A DNA stretch of 64,000 bases from Ekhidna sp051379705 (GTDB lineage: Bacteria > Bacteroidota > Bacteroidia > Cytophagales > Cyclobacteriaceae), in contig NZ_CP179868.1 in NCBI RefSeq assembly GCF_051379705.1, positions 3,844,001 through 3,908,000 of the forward strand. Reading direction: 5' to 3'. Shown in pieces: positions 16,627 through 25,423 of the stretch. Below the pieces are notes generated by a model. The model made no database searches and was not told the DNA's origin. It worked only from the letters and a program-made list of their open reading frames with translations. A program made the translations under genes and the position numbers. The number at the start of each line of letters is the position of its first letter. Position 1 is the first letter of the stretch.

Positions 16627-19600
16627 ATGGCGGATTCCAATAAGAAAAAAGTAGATAAGGAATTTCGACTATCATCGTGGGCAATTGACAACCCGTCAGT
16701 TATCTACGTAATGATTGCCATATTCCTGTACATCGGATTCTCTTCGTATCAAGCAATGCCAAGAGAGGACTTTCCAGAAATAAAGGAAACAAAGATTTAC
16801 ATAAGCACTCCATTTCCCGGTAATACTGCTGAGGATATTGAGCGATTGATTACAGATCCATTAGAAGACGAGCTGAAGAATGTTAGTAACGTAGTTGAAA
16901 TTACTTCAACCTCTCAAGAAGATTACTCCATTATAACAGTCGAGTTTGATGAGGAGATTACTGTAGAGTCAGCTAAGCAGAAAGTAAAGGACAAAGTTGA
17001 TGGAAAGAAAGCTGGAGAAGATTGGCCATTATTCAATGGGGCCAAGGTAGAACCTAATGTGTTCGACTTGACCCTGTCTGAGGAAATGCCAATAATGAAC
17101 ATTAATATTTCCGGAGATTACCCAGTAGGCAAGTTGAAGGAGTTTGGCGAGTACCTCGAAGATGAAATAGAAGATCTTCAAGAAATCAAAGGAGTGGATA
17201 TTAGAGGTGCACAGGAAAAGGAAGTTGAAATTGCTGTTGATGTGTATCAAATGATGGCTGCCAAAGTGAGTTTTGGAGATATATTAAGTGCGGTTGGTAA
17301 TGGCAACATGACTATGTCCGCTGGCAACATCAAGTCTGGTGGGCAAAGACGGACTATCCGCGTTTTAGGTGAAATTAAATCACCTCAGCAGCTGGAAAAT
17401 TTTGTGGTTAAATCCGAAAACAATGCTCCCGTTTATCTAAAGGATGTAGCCAAGGTCAGCTTTAAAGAGGAGAGTAGGACTACATATGCCAGAGAATTTG
17501 GACATAATGTTGTAATGCTGGACGTGAAAAAACGTTCCGGTAAGAACATGATTAATGCTGTAAATCAGGCAAAGGAGATTGTAAGAAAAGCCAAGAAGGA
17601 CATATTTCCTCAGGATTTAGAAGTAACCATTTCGAATGATTCATCCGCTCGTACGCTTAATCAGGTGAACGATTTGGTGAATAACATCATCTTCGGAATT
17701 ATACTCGTAGTGTCTGTACTAATGTTCTTCCTTGGATTCAGAAATGCGCTCTTTGTAGGGTTTGCAATACCAATGTCAATGTTCATGTCTTTCGCAATCC
17801 TGAATACCATGGGATACACACTGAATACCATGATACTGTTTGGAATGATTATGGGATTGGGTATGCTGGTGGATAATGGAATTGTGGTTGTTGAAAATGT
17901 ATATAGACTAATGGAAACAGAAGGTCTGTCACGTATTCAGGCGGCTAAGCGAGGCATAGCGGAAATTGCTTATCCAATCATTATATCTACAGCAACTACA
18001 GTGGCAGCATTCGTTCCATTGGGATTATGGCCTGGATTGTTTGGTCAGTTTATGATTTACTTCCCAATTACACTTTCAGTAGTTCTCGGGTCATCATTAT
18101 TTGTGGCGATCTTCATGAATTCCATGCTGGTCTCTAAGTTCATGGAAATAGGTGATAAAGAACTAACCAAGAAGCAATTATTCAGACTTACGTTTATACT
18201 CGGTGGTTTTGGTACTTTCATTTTAATTGTAGGCGGAGCAATGAAAGCCTTAGGGACCATTATGCTTTTCACTATTGTGATGTTTTGGCTCTACAAATAT
18301 GTGATCAAAAAAGCTGCGAATGGATTCCAGAGAAATATCTTAGTCCGATTTGAAAATTGGTATGAGCGAAGGTTAAAGCATGCGGTAAGAGGTAGTAATG
18401 TATACTGGTATTTCACAGTCACATTTTTCATATTAATATCTGCTTTCATATTTTTCGGGATGTCAGTTGGAGCTCAAAGAACTAAAATCGAGTTTTTCCC
18501 TGATAATATCCCTAATCAGATCATAGTATATATTGAATATCCGCAAGGAACTGCGATTGAAAAAACTAATGAAATAACCAAAGAGATAGAGCAGCGTGTT
18601 TACGGAATCATTAATGAGTCTGAATACATGGATGGGGACTTCAACTACTTGGTAGAGTCATCAGTATCTCAAGTAGGAGAAGGAGCAGGAAACCCTCAGA
18701 CTGATGGAGGTTCATCAGCAGAGATGCCTCACAGAGCGAAGATCACAAGCTCAATGAGGGAGTTTAAATATCGAAGAGGAAAGGATACGGAGCAGTTGAG
18801 ACTAAAAGTACAAGAAGCTTTAGAAGGTATATATCCTGGTGTCTCTATTTCAGTCGAGAAAGATGCCAATGGACCTCCCGCCGGTTATCCAATTAACATT
18901 GAAATTGAAGGTAGCGATTATGATGTACTAATCGGTGTAGCTGAGCAGATGAGGAATTTCATCAACACAAAAAATATTGCTGGAATCGAGGAGCTCAAGA
19001 TTGATGTAAACAAAGGCAAGCCTGCAATGGAGGTTTCGGTTGACCGTGAAAAAGCTGGAGAACTTGGCGTCTCAGTTGGTCAGGTGGGTAGTCAACTTAG
19101 GAGATCATTATTCGGAGAAAAAGCTGGTGTTTATAAGGTAGATGGTGAAGACTATGATATCAATGTTCGTTTTAATGAAGATTTGAGATACAACAAAAGC
19201 GCACTTTTCAATCAGAACATCATCTTCCGAGACCAGTCAAGTGGCAAAATCAAAGAGATTCCTGTGTCAGCTGTGGCTACTCAAAAGAATACTTCTTCCT
19301 TTAGCGCAATTAAGCATAAATCAAATAAACGTGTGGTTCTGGTCTATTCGGGATTAAAGCCAGGGTTTACAGATGCAGCTGCAATCGTAGCAGAAATTCA
19401 GGAAGAGATGCAAGAATTCGATGGATTACCAGATGGCGTAAAGATCGATTACACAGGTCAAATAGAAGAGCAGAACAAGCAAATGGCATTTCTTGTAGGT
19501 GCATTCTTTTCAGGACTTGGCTTGATTGCTTTAATTCTAGTTTTTCAATTCGGTGGAATTTCTAAGCCGTTGATTATTATGATAGCCATTTTCTTGTCAT

Positions 19601-20127
19601 TCATCGGAGTTTTCTATGGACTGATTATTACTGGATGGTCATTCGTAATTATGATGACAATGATGGGAATTATATCACTTGCTGGTATTGTGGTGAATAA
19701 TGGCGTAGTGCTGCTGGATTATACCCAGCTGCTCATAGACCGAGAGAAGGAAAAGAGAGATTTAGGCAAAGAAGATTATTTATCTAAAGATGAAGTAAGA
19801 GACATTGTAATAAAAGGTGGAAAAGCTAGATTGAGGCCAGTTATTCTGACAGCCATAACGACAGTATTAGGCCTTATCCCGTTGGCAATTGGTCTAAATA
19901 TCGATTTCTATACATTAGTCACAGAGTTTAATCCAAATATATTCCTGGGAGGTGACAATGTTATTTTCTGGGGCCCATTGGCATGGACAGTGATATTCGG
20001 GTTAGTTGTAGCTACCTTCCTTACGCTAATTATTGTCCCGGTGCTATTCACTATAGCTTATCGAATGAAGTTCTGGTTCAATAGCAGGAAAGTGTCTAAA
20101 GAAGTTTCATTGGCCGAACCTGTGTGA
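16627..20127 (+). CDS. RND-family efflux permease (HAE/AcrB type)
   Basis: 1166-residue inner-membrane pump, longer than the roughly 1050 usual for AcrB. A 12-helix RND plan is visible: first helix around residues 25-45, large periplasmic loop starting with MPREDFPEIKET, membrane block 350-560 with MGLGMLVDNGIVVVENVYR (the TM4 region carrying a proton-relay Asp), second loop from 620, second membrane block from about 955. Extra length lies in the segment around 520-560, an additional hydrophobic stretch, and near residue 1095-1115. It is last in the tetR-tolC-adaptor-pump operon and is followed by a strong terminator. Confidence 0.95.
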   Translation: MADSNKKKVDKEFRLSSWAIDNPSVIYVMIAIFLYIGFSSYQAMPREDFPEIKETKIYISTPFPGNTAEDIERLITDPLEDELKNVSNVVEITSTSQEDYSIITVEFDEEITVESAKQKVKDKVDGKKAGEDWPLFNGAKVEPNVFDLTLSEEMPIMNINISGDYPVGKLKEFGEYLEDEIEDLQEIKGVDIRGAQEKEVEIAVDVYQMMAAKVSFGDILSAVGNGNMTMSAGNIKSGGQRRTIRVLGEIKSPQQLENFVVKSENNAPVYLKDVAKVSFKEESRTTYAREFGHNVVMLDVKKRSGKNMINAVNQAKEIVRKAKKDIFPQDLEVTISNDSSARTLNQVNDLVNNIIFGIILVVSVLMFFLGFRNALFVGFAIPMSMFMSFAILNTMGYTLNTMILFGMIMGLGMLVDNGIVVVENVYRLMETEGLSRIQAAKRGIAEIAYPIIISTATTVAAFVPLGLWPGLFGQFMIYFPITLSVVLGSSLFVAIFMNSMLVSKFMEIGDKELTKKQLFRLTFILGGFGTFILIVGGAMKALGTIMLFTIVMFWLYKYVIKKAANGFQRNILVRFENWYERRLKHAVRGSNVYWYFTVTFFILISAFIFFGMSVGAQRTKIEFFPDNIPNQIIVYIEYPQGTAIEKTNEITKEIEQRVYGIINESEYMDGDFNYLVESSVSQVGEGAGNPQTDGGSSAEMPHRAKITSSMREFKYRRGKDTEQLRLKVQEALEGIYPGVSISVEKDANGPPAGYPINIEIEGSDYDVLIGVAEQMRNFINTKNIAGIEELKIDVNKGKPAMEVSVDREKAGELGVSVGQVGSQLRRSLFGEKAGVYKVDGEDYDINVRFNEDLRYNKSALFNQNIIFRDQSSGKIKEIPVSAVATQKNTSSFSAIKHKSNKRVVLVYSGLKPGFTDAAAIVAEIQEEMQEFDGLPDGVKIDYTGQIEEQNKQMAFLVGAFFSGLGLIALILVFQFGGISKPLIIMIAIFLSFIGVFYGLIITGWSFVIMMTMMGIISLAGIVVNNGVVLLDYTQLLIDREKEKRDLGKEDYLSKDEVRDIVIKGGKARLRPVILTAITTVLGLIPLAIGLNIDFYTLVTEFNPNIFLGGDNVIFWGPLAWTVIFGLVVATFLTLIIVPVLFTIAYRMKFWFNSRKVSKEVSLAEPV

Positions 20128-20201
20128 TTGCAATGAAATTTCAATTAAAATTTTCATTAACCTTTGCTAGAAATTTCACGTTAAGACAAGGGACGAAAAG
20201 G

Positions 20202-20280
20202 ATATATTCTTACTCAGAATATATTGTCGGTTAGGTTTAAGTTAATAGTATTCCCCTCGGATTACCCGAGGGGATTTTTT
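20202..20280 (+). terminator. terminator of the efflux operon (with preceding AT-rich hairpin)
   Basis: Main hairpin: nine-base GC-rich stem tcccctcgg (20252-20260) with ccgagggga (20266-20274), loop of five, then TTTTTT at 20275-20280. A second AT-rich hairpin, atatattct/agaatatat, sits just before it at 20202-20224. Together they close the RND operon. The strong hairpin argues against any translation start upstream of it for the next gene. Confidence 0.92.
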
Positions 20281-20286
20281 GTAAGT

Positions 20287-21519
20287 ATGAGTCGCATCTA
20301 TTTCGTAGTATTTTTAGTATCCATCTATCTCGTTTTAGACGTGTATGTCTATGTCGCATTGCGTTCCATTACTGAAGGTATGAATCCGATCTGGCGAAGA
20401 GCTATTTTAACCGGATATTGGATCGTTAGTATTCTTTCTCTAACAGGTGTACTGCTGTATCGCCAAATAGATCCGAAAATTCTGGGAAACCTTCGCCTTT
20501 ACATCACCACATTCTTTTTCGTTCTCTTTATTGGTAAGCTATTCTCAACAGTCTTTTTGATGCTGGAAGACATTAGAAGAGGAGTAACCTGGTTGGTCAA
20601 TTTGTTTCCTTTTGTGGAAGAAAGTCATTCGACATCCAGGTCTGATTTTATGCAGAAAACAGCACTAATAGCGGGAGCCATTCCAGTAGCCACCATGTCG
20701 TTTGGAATTATCTCAGGTGCACATGACTATCGAGTAAGGAAACGAATTGTTTATTCTCCTAACCTCCCAAAAGCATTTGATGGCATTCGAGTTGCTCAGA
20801 TTTCTGATATTCATACTGGTAGTTTCTTCAATAAGACTGCTGTAGCTGGGGGTATAGACTTATTGAACGATCAAAAACCTGATGTAGCCTTCTTTACTGG
20901 AGACTTAGTAAATAATAGAAGTGAAGAGGCAAAAGAATACCTGGATATTTTCAAGAAAGTATCGGCTCCACTTGGAGTCTTCTCCGTGATGGGGAATCAT
21001 GATTATGGTGACTACACCAGTTGGGAATCACCACAGGCTAAACAGAAAGACATCAATAGTCTGCATGAAATGCATAGTTATATGGGATATGACTTATTGT
21101 TGAATGAGAACCGAACATTAAAAGTTGATGGAGAGGAAATTGCGATTTTGGGATGCGAAAACTGGGGAGCTGGAAGGTTCTCTAAATATGGCGACATGGA
21201 AAAAACCATATCTGGTGCCGAAGAGAAGCCTTTTAAATTATTGCTCTCTCATGATCCAAGCCATTGGGATGCACAGATTCGACAACAATACCCTGACGTA
21301 GATTTGATGCTTGCAGGACATACCCATGGAATGCAGTTTGGTGTGGAGATAGGGAATTTCAGATGGAGCCCGGTCCAATACAGATATAAGCAATGGGCAG
21401 ATCTATATCAAGAGGGTAATCAATCACTTTATGTCAATCGTGGCTATGGATTTATTGGTTACCCCGGACGTATTGGCATCTTGCCAGAAGTTACGATACT
21501 CGAATTAAAGCGATCATAG
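20287..21519 (+). CDS. membrane-anchored metallophosphoesterase
   Basis: 410 residues from ATG 20287; an earlier in-frame TTG would place the start inside the terminator hairpin, so it is rejected. The N-terminal third has about four membrane helices. The rest is a calcineurin-like phosphoesterase: ISDIHTGSFF, FTGDLVNNRS, VMGNHDYGDY, LLLSHDPSHWD and LAGHTHGMQFG supply the Asp/His/Asn ligands of a two-metal centre. The family (YkuE/LpxG-like) acts on membrane-associated phosphoesters; the exact substrate is unknown. It is transcribed alone, ended by the hairpin at 21602. Confidence 0.92.
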   Translation: MSRIYFVVFLVSIYLVLDVYVYVALRSITEGMNPIWRRAILTGYWIVSILSLTGVLLYRQIDPKILGNLRLYITTFFFVLFIGKLFSTVFLMLEDIRRGVTWLVNLFPFVEESHSTSRSDFMQKTALIAGAIPVATMSFGIISGAHDYRVRKRIVYSPNLPKAFDGIRVAQISDIHTGSFFNKTAVAGGIDLLNDQKPDVAFFTGDLVNNRSEEAKEYLDIFKKVSAPLGVFSVMGNHDYGDYTSWESPQAKQKDINSLHEMHSYMGYDLLLNENRTLKVDGEEIAILGCENWGAGRFSKYGDMEKTISGAEEKPFKLLLSHDPSHWDAQIRQQYPDVDLMLAGHTHGMQFGVEIGNFRWSPVQYRYKQWADLYQEGNQSLYVNRGYGFIGYPGRIGILPEVTILELKRS

Positions 21520-21601
21520 ATAGGGGATGACAAATCGGAGGTGTTATAACTACATCTTCATGTCATAGGACAATAGGTGATTTTACAGGTGATTAGGCGA
21601 A

Positions 21602-21625
21602 AGAGGGACCCCAAAGTCCCTCTTT
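21602..21625 (+). terminator. terminator after the metallophosphoesterase
   Basis: Eight-base stem agagggac (21602-21609) with gtccctct (21616-21623), followed by TTTCTG. It sits about 80 bp past the phosphoesterase stop and before the YihY gene. Confidence 0.75.
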
Positions 21626-21694
21626 CTGTGTTTATTGATAATTAAGTCGATTCGTTAACTTTCCTTTTTATCTTTTCGCCTTAGTTAGATACCT

Positions 21695-23011
21695 ATGCTA
21701 AAAATATTTAAACAGATATACCAATTTATTGATGTTGATTTATGGAGGATTCGCCTCAGTTCACTGCCGAAGAGAAAGAGGTTTCTGTTTGGATTTATTC
21801 GCGTGTGGGTCATAGCTATCAAAGAGTTCAACCATGATAAATGTGCAGAGAAAGCTTCAGCGTTGACATACTTCTCTATGCTTTCGTTGGTTCCTGTAAT
21901 TGCGATGATGGTAGCAATAGCAAATGCATTTGGAGTTCGTGAACTAATGGAGCGGGAATTAGCCAAGTACCTAAGTGGACAAGAGGAAGTATTAGCCCAG
22001 GTTTTACCATATGCAGACAAGATGCTAAGCGGTTCAAGTGGTGGTATTGTCGGCTTTTCAATAGTATTCTTAATCTACACGGTTATCCGGCTTTTAATGA
22101 ATATTGAAGCGGCCTTCAATGACATGTGGGATATTAAGAAAAATCGTCGCTGGGAGCGTAAGATTTCAGATTACGTTGCAGTGATCTTATTAGGACCTGT
22201 TTTACTTATTGTGGCAAGCAGTGCCACAATTTTTGTTAAAGACACTATTCAGGATTTCATTAGCAGTTATGAATTTCTGGGACAGATCAAGTCAGGTATA
22301 TTTTTCTTGCTTAAGTGGTTGCCCTACACGATTCTCTGGTTTTTACTATTTGGGCTATATCTTATTTTTCCCAACACGCGGGTCAAGTTTTGGCCGGCAT
22401 TATTTGCTGGAATAGTAGCAGGTACCTTATATCAACTAAACCAGCAGGCATTCATCTCACTGCAGTTTGCATTTGCTAGATATGATGCCATATATGGTAG
22501 TATAGCATTTCTGCCCTTATTTCTGATTTGGCTGCAAATAAGTTGGCTGATAGTACTATTTGGAGCTGAGATATGTTATGGCGTCCAGTATATTGATCAA
22601 TGGGAAATGGACTCAGAAAAGCTTAAAATAAGCCTGCTACACAAAAGAAAATTGATGTTACTGCTACTTTATCGTGTCGTAAAGAATTTTGAAAATGACA
22701 AAGGTCCTTATTCCATGAACGATCTTGCGGGAAGTGTAAATATTCCTCGAAGATATGTGGTCGATATCTGCTATGAACTTGAGCGATCTCAGCTGATAAC
22801 CAGGGTAGATGGAGAAGATATTGCCTATCAACCAAGCTTTGATATCAATAAAATGGATTTATCAACGGTGCTATCGAAGTATGATTCTGAAGGAATGAGG
22901 GATTTTGATCCTAGAAAGTCGGACGCATTCAAAAGCATTGAAAAGGCACTGCATGATATCCATGAAAGATGGAAGTTGAGTGATAGTAATGTGCTAATTA
23001 AGGATTTATGA
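21695..23011 (+). CDS. YihY/BrkB-family inner-membrane protein
   Basis: 438 residues. Residues 40-310 form the six-helix YihY/virulence-factor-BrkB domain (family landmarks KASALTYFSMLSLVPVIAMM, FNDMWDIKKNR, LPLFLIWLQISWLIVLFGAE). The C-terminal 110 residues are cytoplasmic and include a winged-helix-like segment (MNDLAGSVNIPRRYVVDICY), common in Bacteroidota and Firmicutes members. The function of the family is still uncertain (once annotated RNase BN, later withdrawn). Its 3' end overlaps the convergent DUF4442 gene by 6 bp. Confidence 0.92.
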   Translation: MLKIFKQIYQFIDVDLWRIRLSSLPKRKRFLFGFIRVWVIAIKEFNHDKCAEKASALTYFSMLSLVPVIAMMVAIANAFGVRELMERELAKYLSGQEEVLAQVLPYADKMLSGSSGGIVGFSIVFLIYTVIRLLMNIEAAFNDMWDIKKNRRWERKISDYVAVILLGPVLLIVASSATIFVKDTIQDFISSYEFLGQIKSGIFFLLKWLPYTILWFLLFGLYLIFPNTRVKFWPALFAGIVAGTLYQLNQQAFISLQFAFARYDAIYGSIAFLPLFLIWLQISWLIVLFGAEICYGVQYIDQWEMDSEKLKISLLHKRKLMLLLLYRVVKNFENDKGPYSMNDLAGSVNIPRRYVVDICYELERSQLITRVDGEDIAYQPSFDINKMDLSTVLSKYDSEGMRDFDPRKSDAFKSIEKALHDIHERWKLSDSNVLIKDL

Positions 23012-23506
23012 TTTGCGCTGCTTAAACGACCAGGTAAATTCGAATTCGGAAACGATTGTTCCATCCTTCATCTTGCCCACCGTTTTAAAGGTTGCTTCAG
23101 CTGGTTGTCCTGTTTCGATACATCGCTCAACAGCCTCAAAAGCTTTCGCGCCATCTTCGCAGGTAAAGTAGACGCGATCGGTTGCCTTTTTGGTGAAGTT
23201 CGCCTTAAGATCTACTATGATAAAAGCAACTGAAGGTTTCTGTCCGGTAATAGCCAATAGACAAGGCGAAGCTGTTGATAGTTCAGCAGCCATACTTTGT
23301 ACTGCAAAATAGATTGACTTAAATGGGTTTTTGTTAAGATTTTTGAAAGGTACGGAAGTTGTACACTTGTCTGAAGTTAGCTCTCTCACCCTCAGACCAG
23401 AAAGCCAACCCATTGGTAAGCTTTTGATTAAGTAAAGTGGAAACTTGAAATTATTCGTGACCTGTTTGGCGAGTTTCTGTTGCTTTGAATTCAATTCTAT
23501 CGCCAT
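23006..23506 (-). CDS. DUF4442 hotdog-fold protein
   Basis: 166 residues resembling the DUF4442 branch of the hotdog thioesterase superfamily: KSLPMGWLSGLRVREL, a helix KNPFKSIYFAVQSMAAELST and strand-rich C-terminal half with a late FEFTWSFKQR. An acyl-CoA thioesterase-like role is guessed from the fold; no catalytic residue is confirmed. It is the last gene of a four-gene operon with SiaB-like, SiaC-like and a coiled-coil membrane protein, overlapping the preceding gene by one base. Confidence 0.75.
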   Translation of the reverse strand: MAIELNSKQQKLAKQVTNNFKFPLYLIKSLPMGWLSGLRVRELTSDKCTTSVPFKNLNKNPFKSIYFAVQSMAAELSTASPCLLAITGQKPSVAFIIVDLKANFTKKATDRVYFTCEDGAKAFEAVERCIETGQPAEATFKTVGKMKDGTIVSEFEFTWSFKQRKS

Positions 23507-24006
23507 TATTTATCTTCTTTTTCAAGAATCTTTTTCTTTTCTCTGTTCATGAAATAGGATTCCATGGCACCTTCAGAAAATTTTACAAGTAAAAAGAGCA
23601 ATCCAAGAATACCAAGACTTATGAATTTAGTCTCAAAATATTGGTCAATGATTGGTTCTAGTAACACCTGCTCTAATATGAATAGAACAACTGCAACGGT
23701 GAATAAAATAGTGGATGCTCTTCTTCCAACCTTAGCTTTAGCTAGTTGATCAACCGTATCAGCCAATTGAAGATTTTTGTCCTTGATTTCATCGTTTTGT
23801 TCACGAATCTGCATATTAGCATTATCAAGCTTTTTCTGTAATCTATCTGATACTCTTGTAATTACTTTAGCCTGGGCCACAAGCTCCTCATATTCATCTG
23901 AAAATGAATCAAGATCCTCCTTATAGATCGCGTGAGTCTCTATTTTGGCTCGAAATTTTCTGAGACTATCTATCTCATCGTAATAAAGCTCGTGGTTTTT
24001 CTCCAT
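23506..24006 (-). CDS. coiled-coil protein with two C-terminal membrane helices
   Basis: No named family recognised. 166 residues: an acidic N-terminus, a long coiled coil from about 30 to 90 (heptads with KVITRVSDRLQKKLDNANMQ), then two hydrophobic helices at about 97-118 and 126-147 and a basic tail ending EKKKILEKEDK. It lies in the SiaB-SiaC operon, 14 bp after the siaC-like gene, so it may tether or scaffold partner-switch components at the membrane. That role is inference from position. Confidence 0.7.
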   Translation of the reverse strand: MEKNHELYYDEIDSLRKFRAKIETHAIYKEDLDSFSDEYEELVAQAKVITRVSDRLQKKLDNANMQIREQNDEIKDKNLQLADTVDQLAKAKVGRRASTILFTVAVVLFILEQVLLEPIIDQYFETKFISLGILGLLFLLVKFSEGAMESYFMNREKKKILEKEDK

Positions 24007-24020
24007 CTAACTATTTGCGA

Positions 24021-24410
24021 TCACAAATCGTCTTCCTCTATTTCAAAGAAGTTAAAATCTAAATCAAGTAAGTCACTATAATCTTCCCCAGCCTCCATCA
24101 TGTCATCATCACCTTCTTCATAGTACCAGTTAATAGTTATTTTCTTGCCGTTATTTTCGATTTTACTCAATCGTTTGAAAATATCAAATAGACATTTAGA
24201 TGAGCTCGTATTGAAATACTCGAAAGCAATATTGGCAGTAAATTCCAAACCTTCAGAAGTAATGAATTCATCAAGGTTATCCAGCACTCTTTGGTAAAAC
24301 TGAATGGAGTTTTCCGGACTGGATCTTCCTTTCATTTCCAGTATGCCTTCATCCGGATCAAAATTGATCAGGGGTGTCGTGCGTGTTGGTTCGATGAATA
24401 CTTTTTCCAT
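24021..24410 (-). CDS. siaC: SiaC-family regulatory phosphoprotein (DUF1987)
   Basis: 129 residues matching the SiaC/DUF1987 family: start with IEPTRTTPLINFDPDEG, ISG-like GILEMKGRSSPENSIQFYQ, and the FEYFNTSSSKCLF segment. In Pseudomonas aeruginosa SiaC, Thr68 is phosphorylated by the kinase SiaB and dephosphorylated by the phosphatase SiaA, controlling the diguanylate cyclase SiaD. Here Thr68 is at the same position number in the NTSSSK motif. The C-terminus is strongly acidic. It lies between the SiaB-like and coiled-coil genes. No SiaD homologue is present nearby, so the downstream target differs or lies elsewhere. Confidence 0.88.
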   Translation of the reverse strand: MEKVFIEPTRTTPLINFDPDEGILEMKGRSSPENSIQFYQRVLDNLDEFITSEGLEFTANIAFEYFNTSSSKCLFDIFKRLSKIENNGKKITINWYYEEGDDDMMEAGEDYSDLLDLDFNFFEIEEDDL

Positions 24411-24446
24411 AAATCGCTCTACGGTTTGTATGTTAATCTTTTTGTA

Positions 24447-25010
24447 CTATCCTTCAATTCTTGGCAATCTAATTTGAAAGGTGAAATAACTCACCTTATC
24501 AGTAACAGGTTGAAACTTATATCTAAGTTTCTGACCACCGGTTTTCCTGGCTATATCTATAAAGCCAAGTCCGCCAGTTCCCTTGTCAGAAAATTCCTGC
24601 TCCGCAAGTACCTTCTTATATAAAGCTCTTAATTCATCAGCGTCAACCGCGTTGATGTCATCGAGCCTCTTTTGAATTTCTTTTGTTTTATCAGCTGGTA
24701 TATAATTACCAGTTTGCAAGCTGTAAAATCTCTTTCTAGCTGCTATCATGATAAGAGCAGAGTTTGAATCATAGCTGCTCACCTTCATATCATCCGCATT
24801 AATCTCATCGAGGTGATAGTATAGGTTTTGAATACATTCGGTAGCTACATTATAAAACTTCTTCTTAACCTTTCTGTTTTCTTCCAACTCCTCAAGTCTT
24901 TCTTCTAATGTTCCAATCATGGCTGTTACCAGATCAAAGGTCAATTCTCCTTTGAACATTAGAATAATGTTTTGGTCATAAATATTTTTATAGCTCCTCA
25001 GATAATCCAT
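24447..25010 (-). CDS. siaB: SiaB-family protein kinase (DUF6272)
   Basis: 187 residues with the pattern of SiaB-type GHKL-like kinases: ATECIQNLYYHLDE (N-box-like helix, residues 56-69) and SDKGTGGLGFIDIARKTG (G-box, about 142-158). In the Pseudomonas system SiaB phosphorylates SiaC. It is the first gene of a minus-strand operon (siaB, siaC, coiled-coil, DUF4442) divergent from a histidine kinase gene. A SiaA-like phosphatase is encoded 4 kb away at 28877. Family assignment rests on motifs and context. Confidence 0.82.
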   Translation of the reverse strand: MDYLRSYKNIYDQNIILMFKGELTFDLVTAMIGTLEERLEELEENRKVKKKFYNVATECIQNLYYHLDEINADDMKVSSYDSNSALIMIAARKRFYSLQTGNYIPADKTKEIQKRLDDINAVDADELRALYKKVLAEQEFSDKGTGGLGFIDIARKTGGQKLRYKFQPVTDKVSYFTFQIRLPRIEG

Positions 25011-25423
25011 ATAATGGGGGTAATTTTCTTTGGGCTGGAAAAGTAAGAACTTATGACTAATTAAACCAAATGTTTAAGCACCTAAAACTTGGTAGTGATT
25101 ATCAATCGATTAAGGTCGCCAGCAATCCAACCCGAAATTATTCTGATTGTAAAATTATGTCATGTCTAACACTTAAAAGATTAAAAGTTTATCAAAAGGC
25201 AAATTATGGTTTTCTTTATTACTTTAGTATGGTAGGCGAATGCCGAAATAAGTGTAGGTATTATTGTTAGCTAATACTAGAGGAAAATCGGTATAAAAAT
25301 GTGATATTTCCAATAATTGTATTTTTAGTATAGATTTGAGGGACTTACCAATAGGATTTTTTTAATTCTAAGGGCAAGTAAAAGATTAACTAGTTAAGAG
25401 TTTAAACCAACTATGTTCAAGGT
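25011..25423. other. 413-bp divergent intergenic region of the Sia/two-component island
   Basis: AT-rich region between the divergently transcribed siaB-like and histidine kinase genes; it must contain both promoters. I found no convincing coding frame, tRNA, or long inverted repeat. A 66-codon plus-strand frame at 25070-25270 shows no protein-like character and is not called. Confidence 0.5.

Noticed and set aside
20224..20286. Upstream TTG start for the metallophosphoesterase
   Set aside because: The extra 21 residues would be encoded by the operon terminator hairpin.
25070..25270. Possible 66-codon gene in the divergent intergenic region
   Set aside because: Low-complexity residue mix, no ribosome binding site visible, and it lies over the promoters of two genes.
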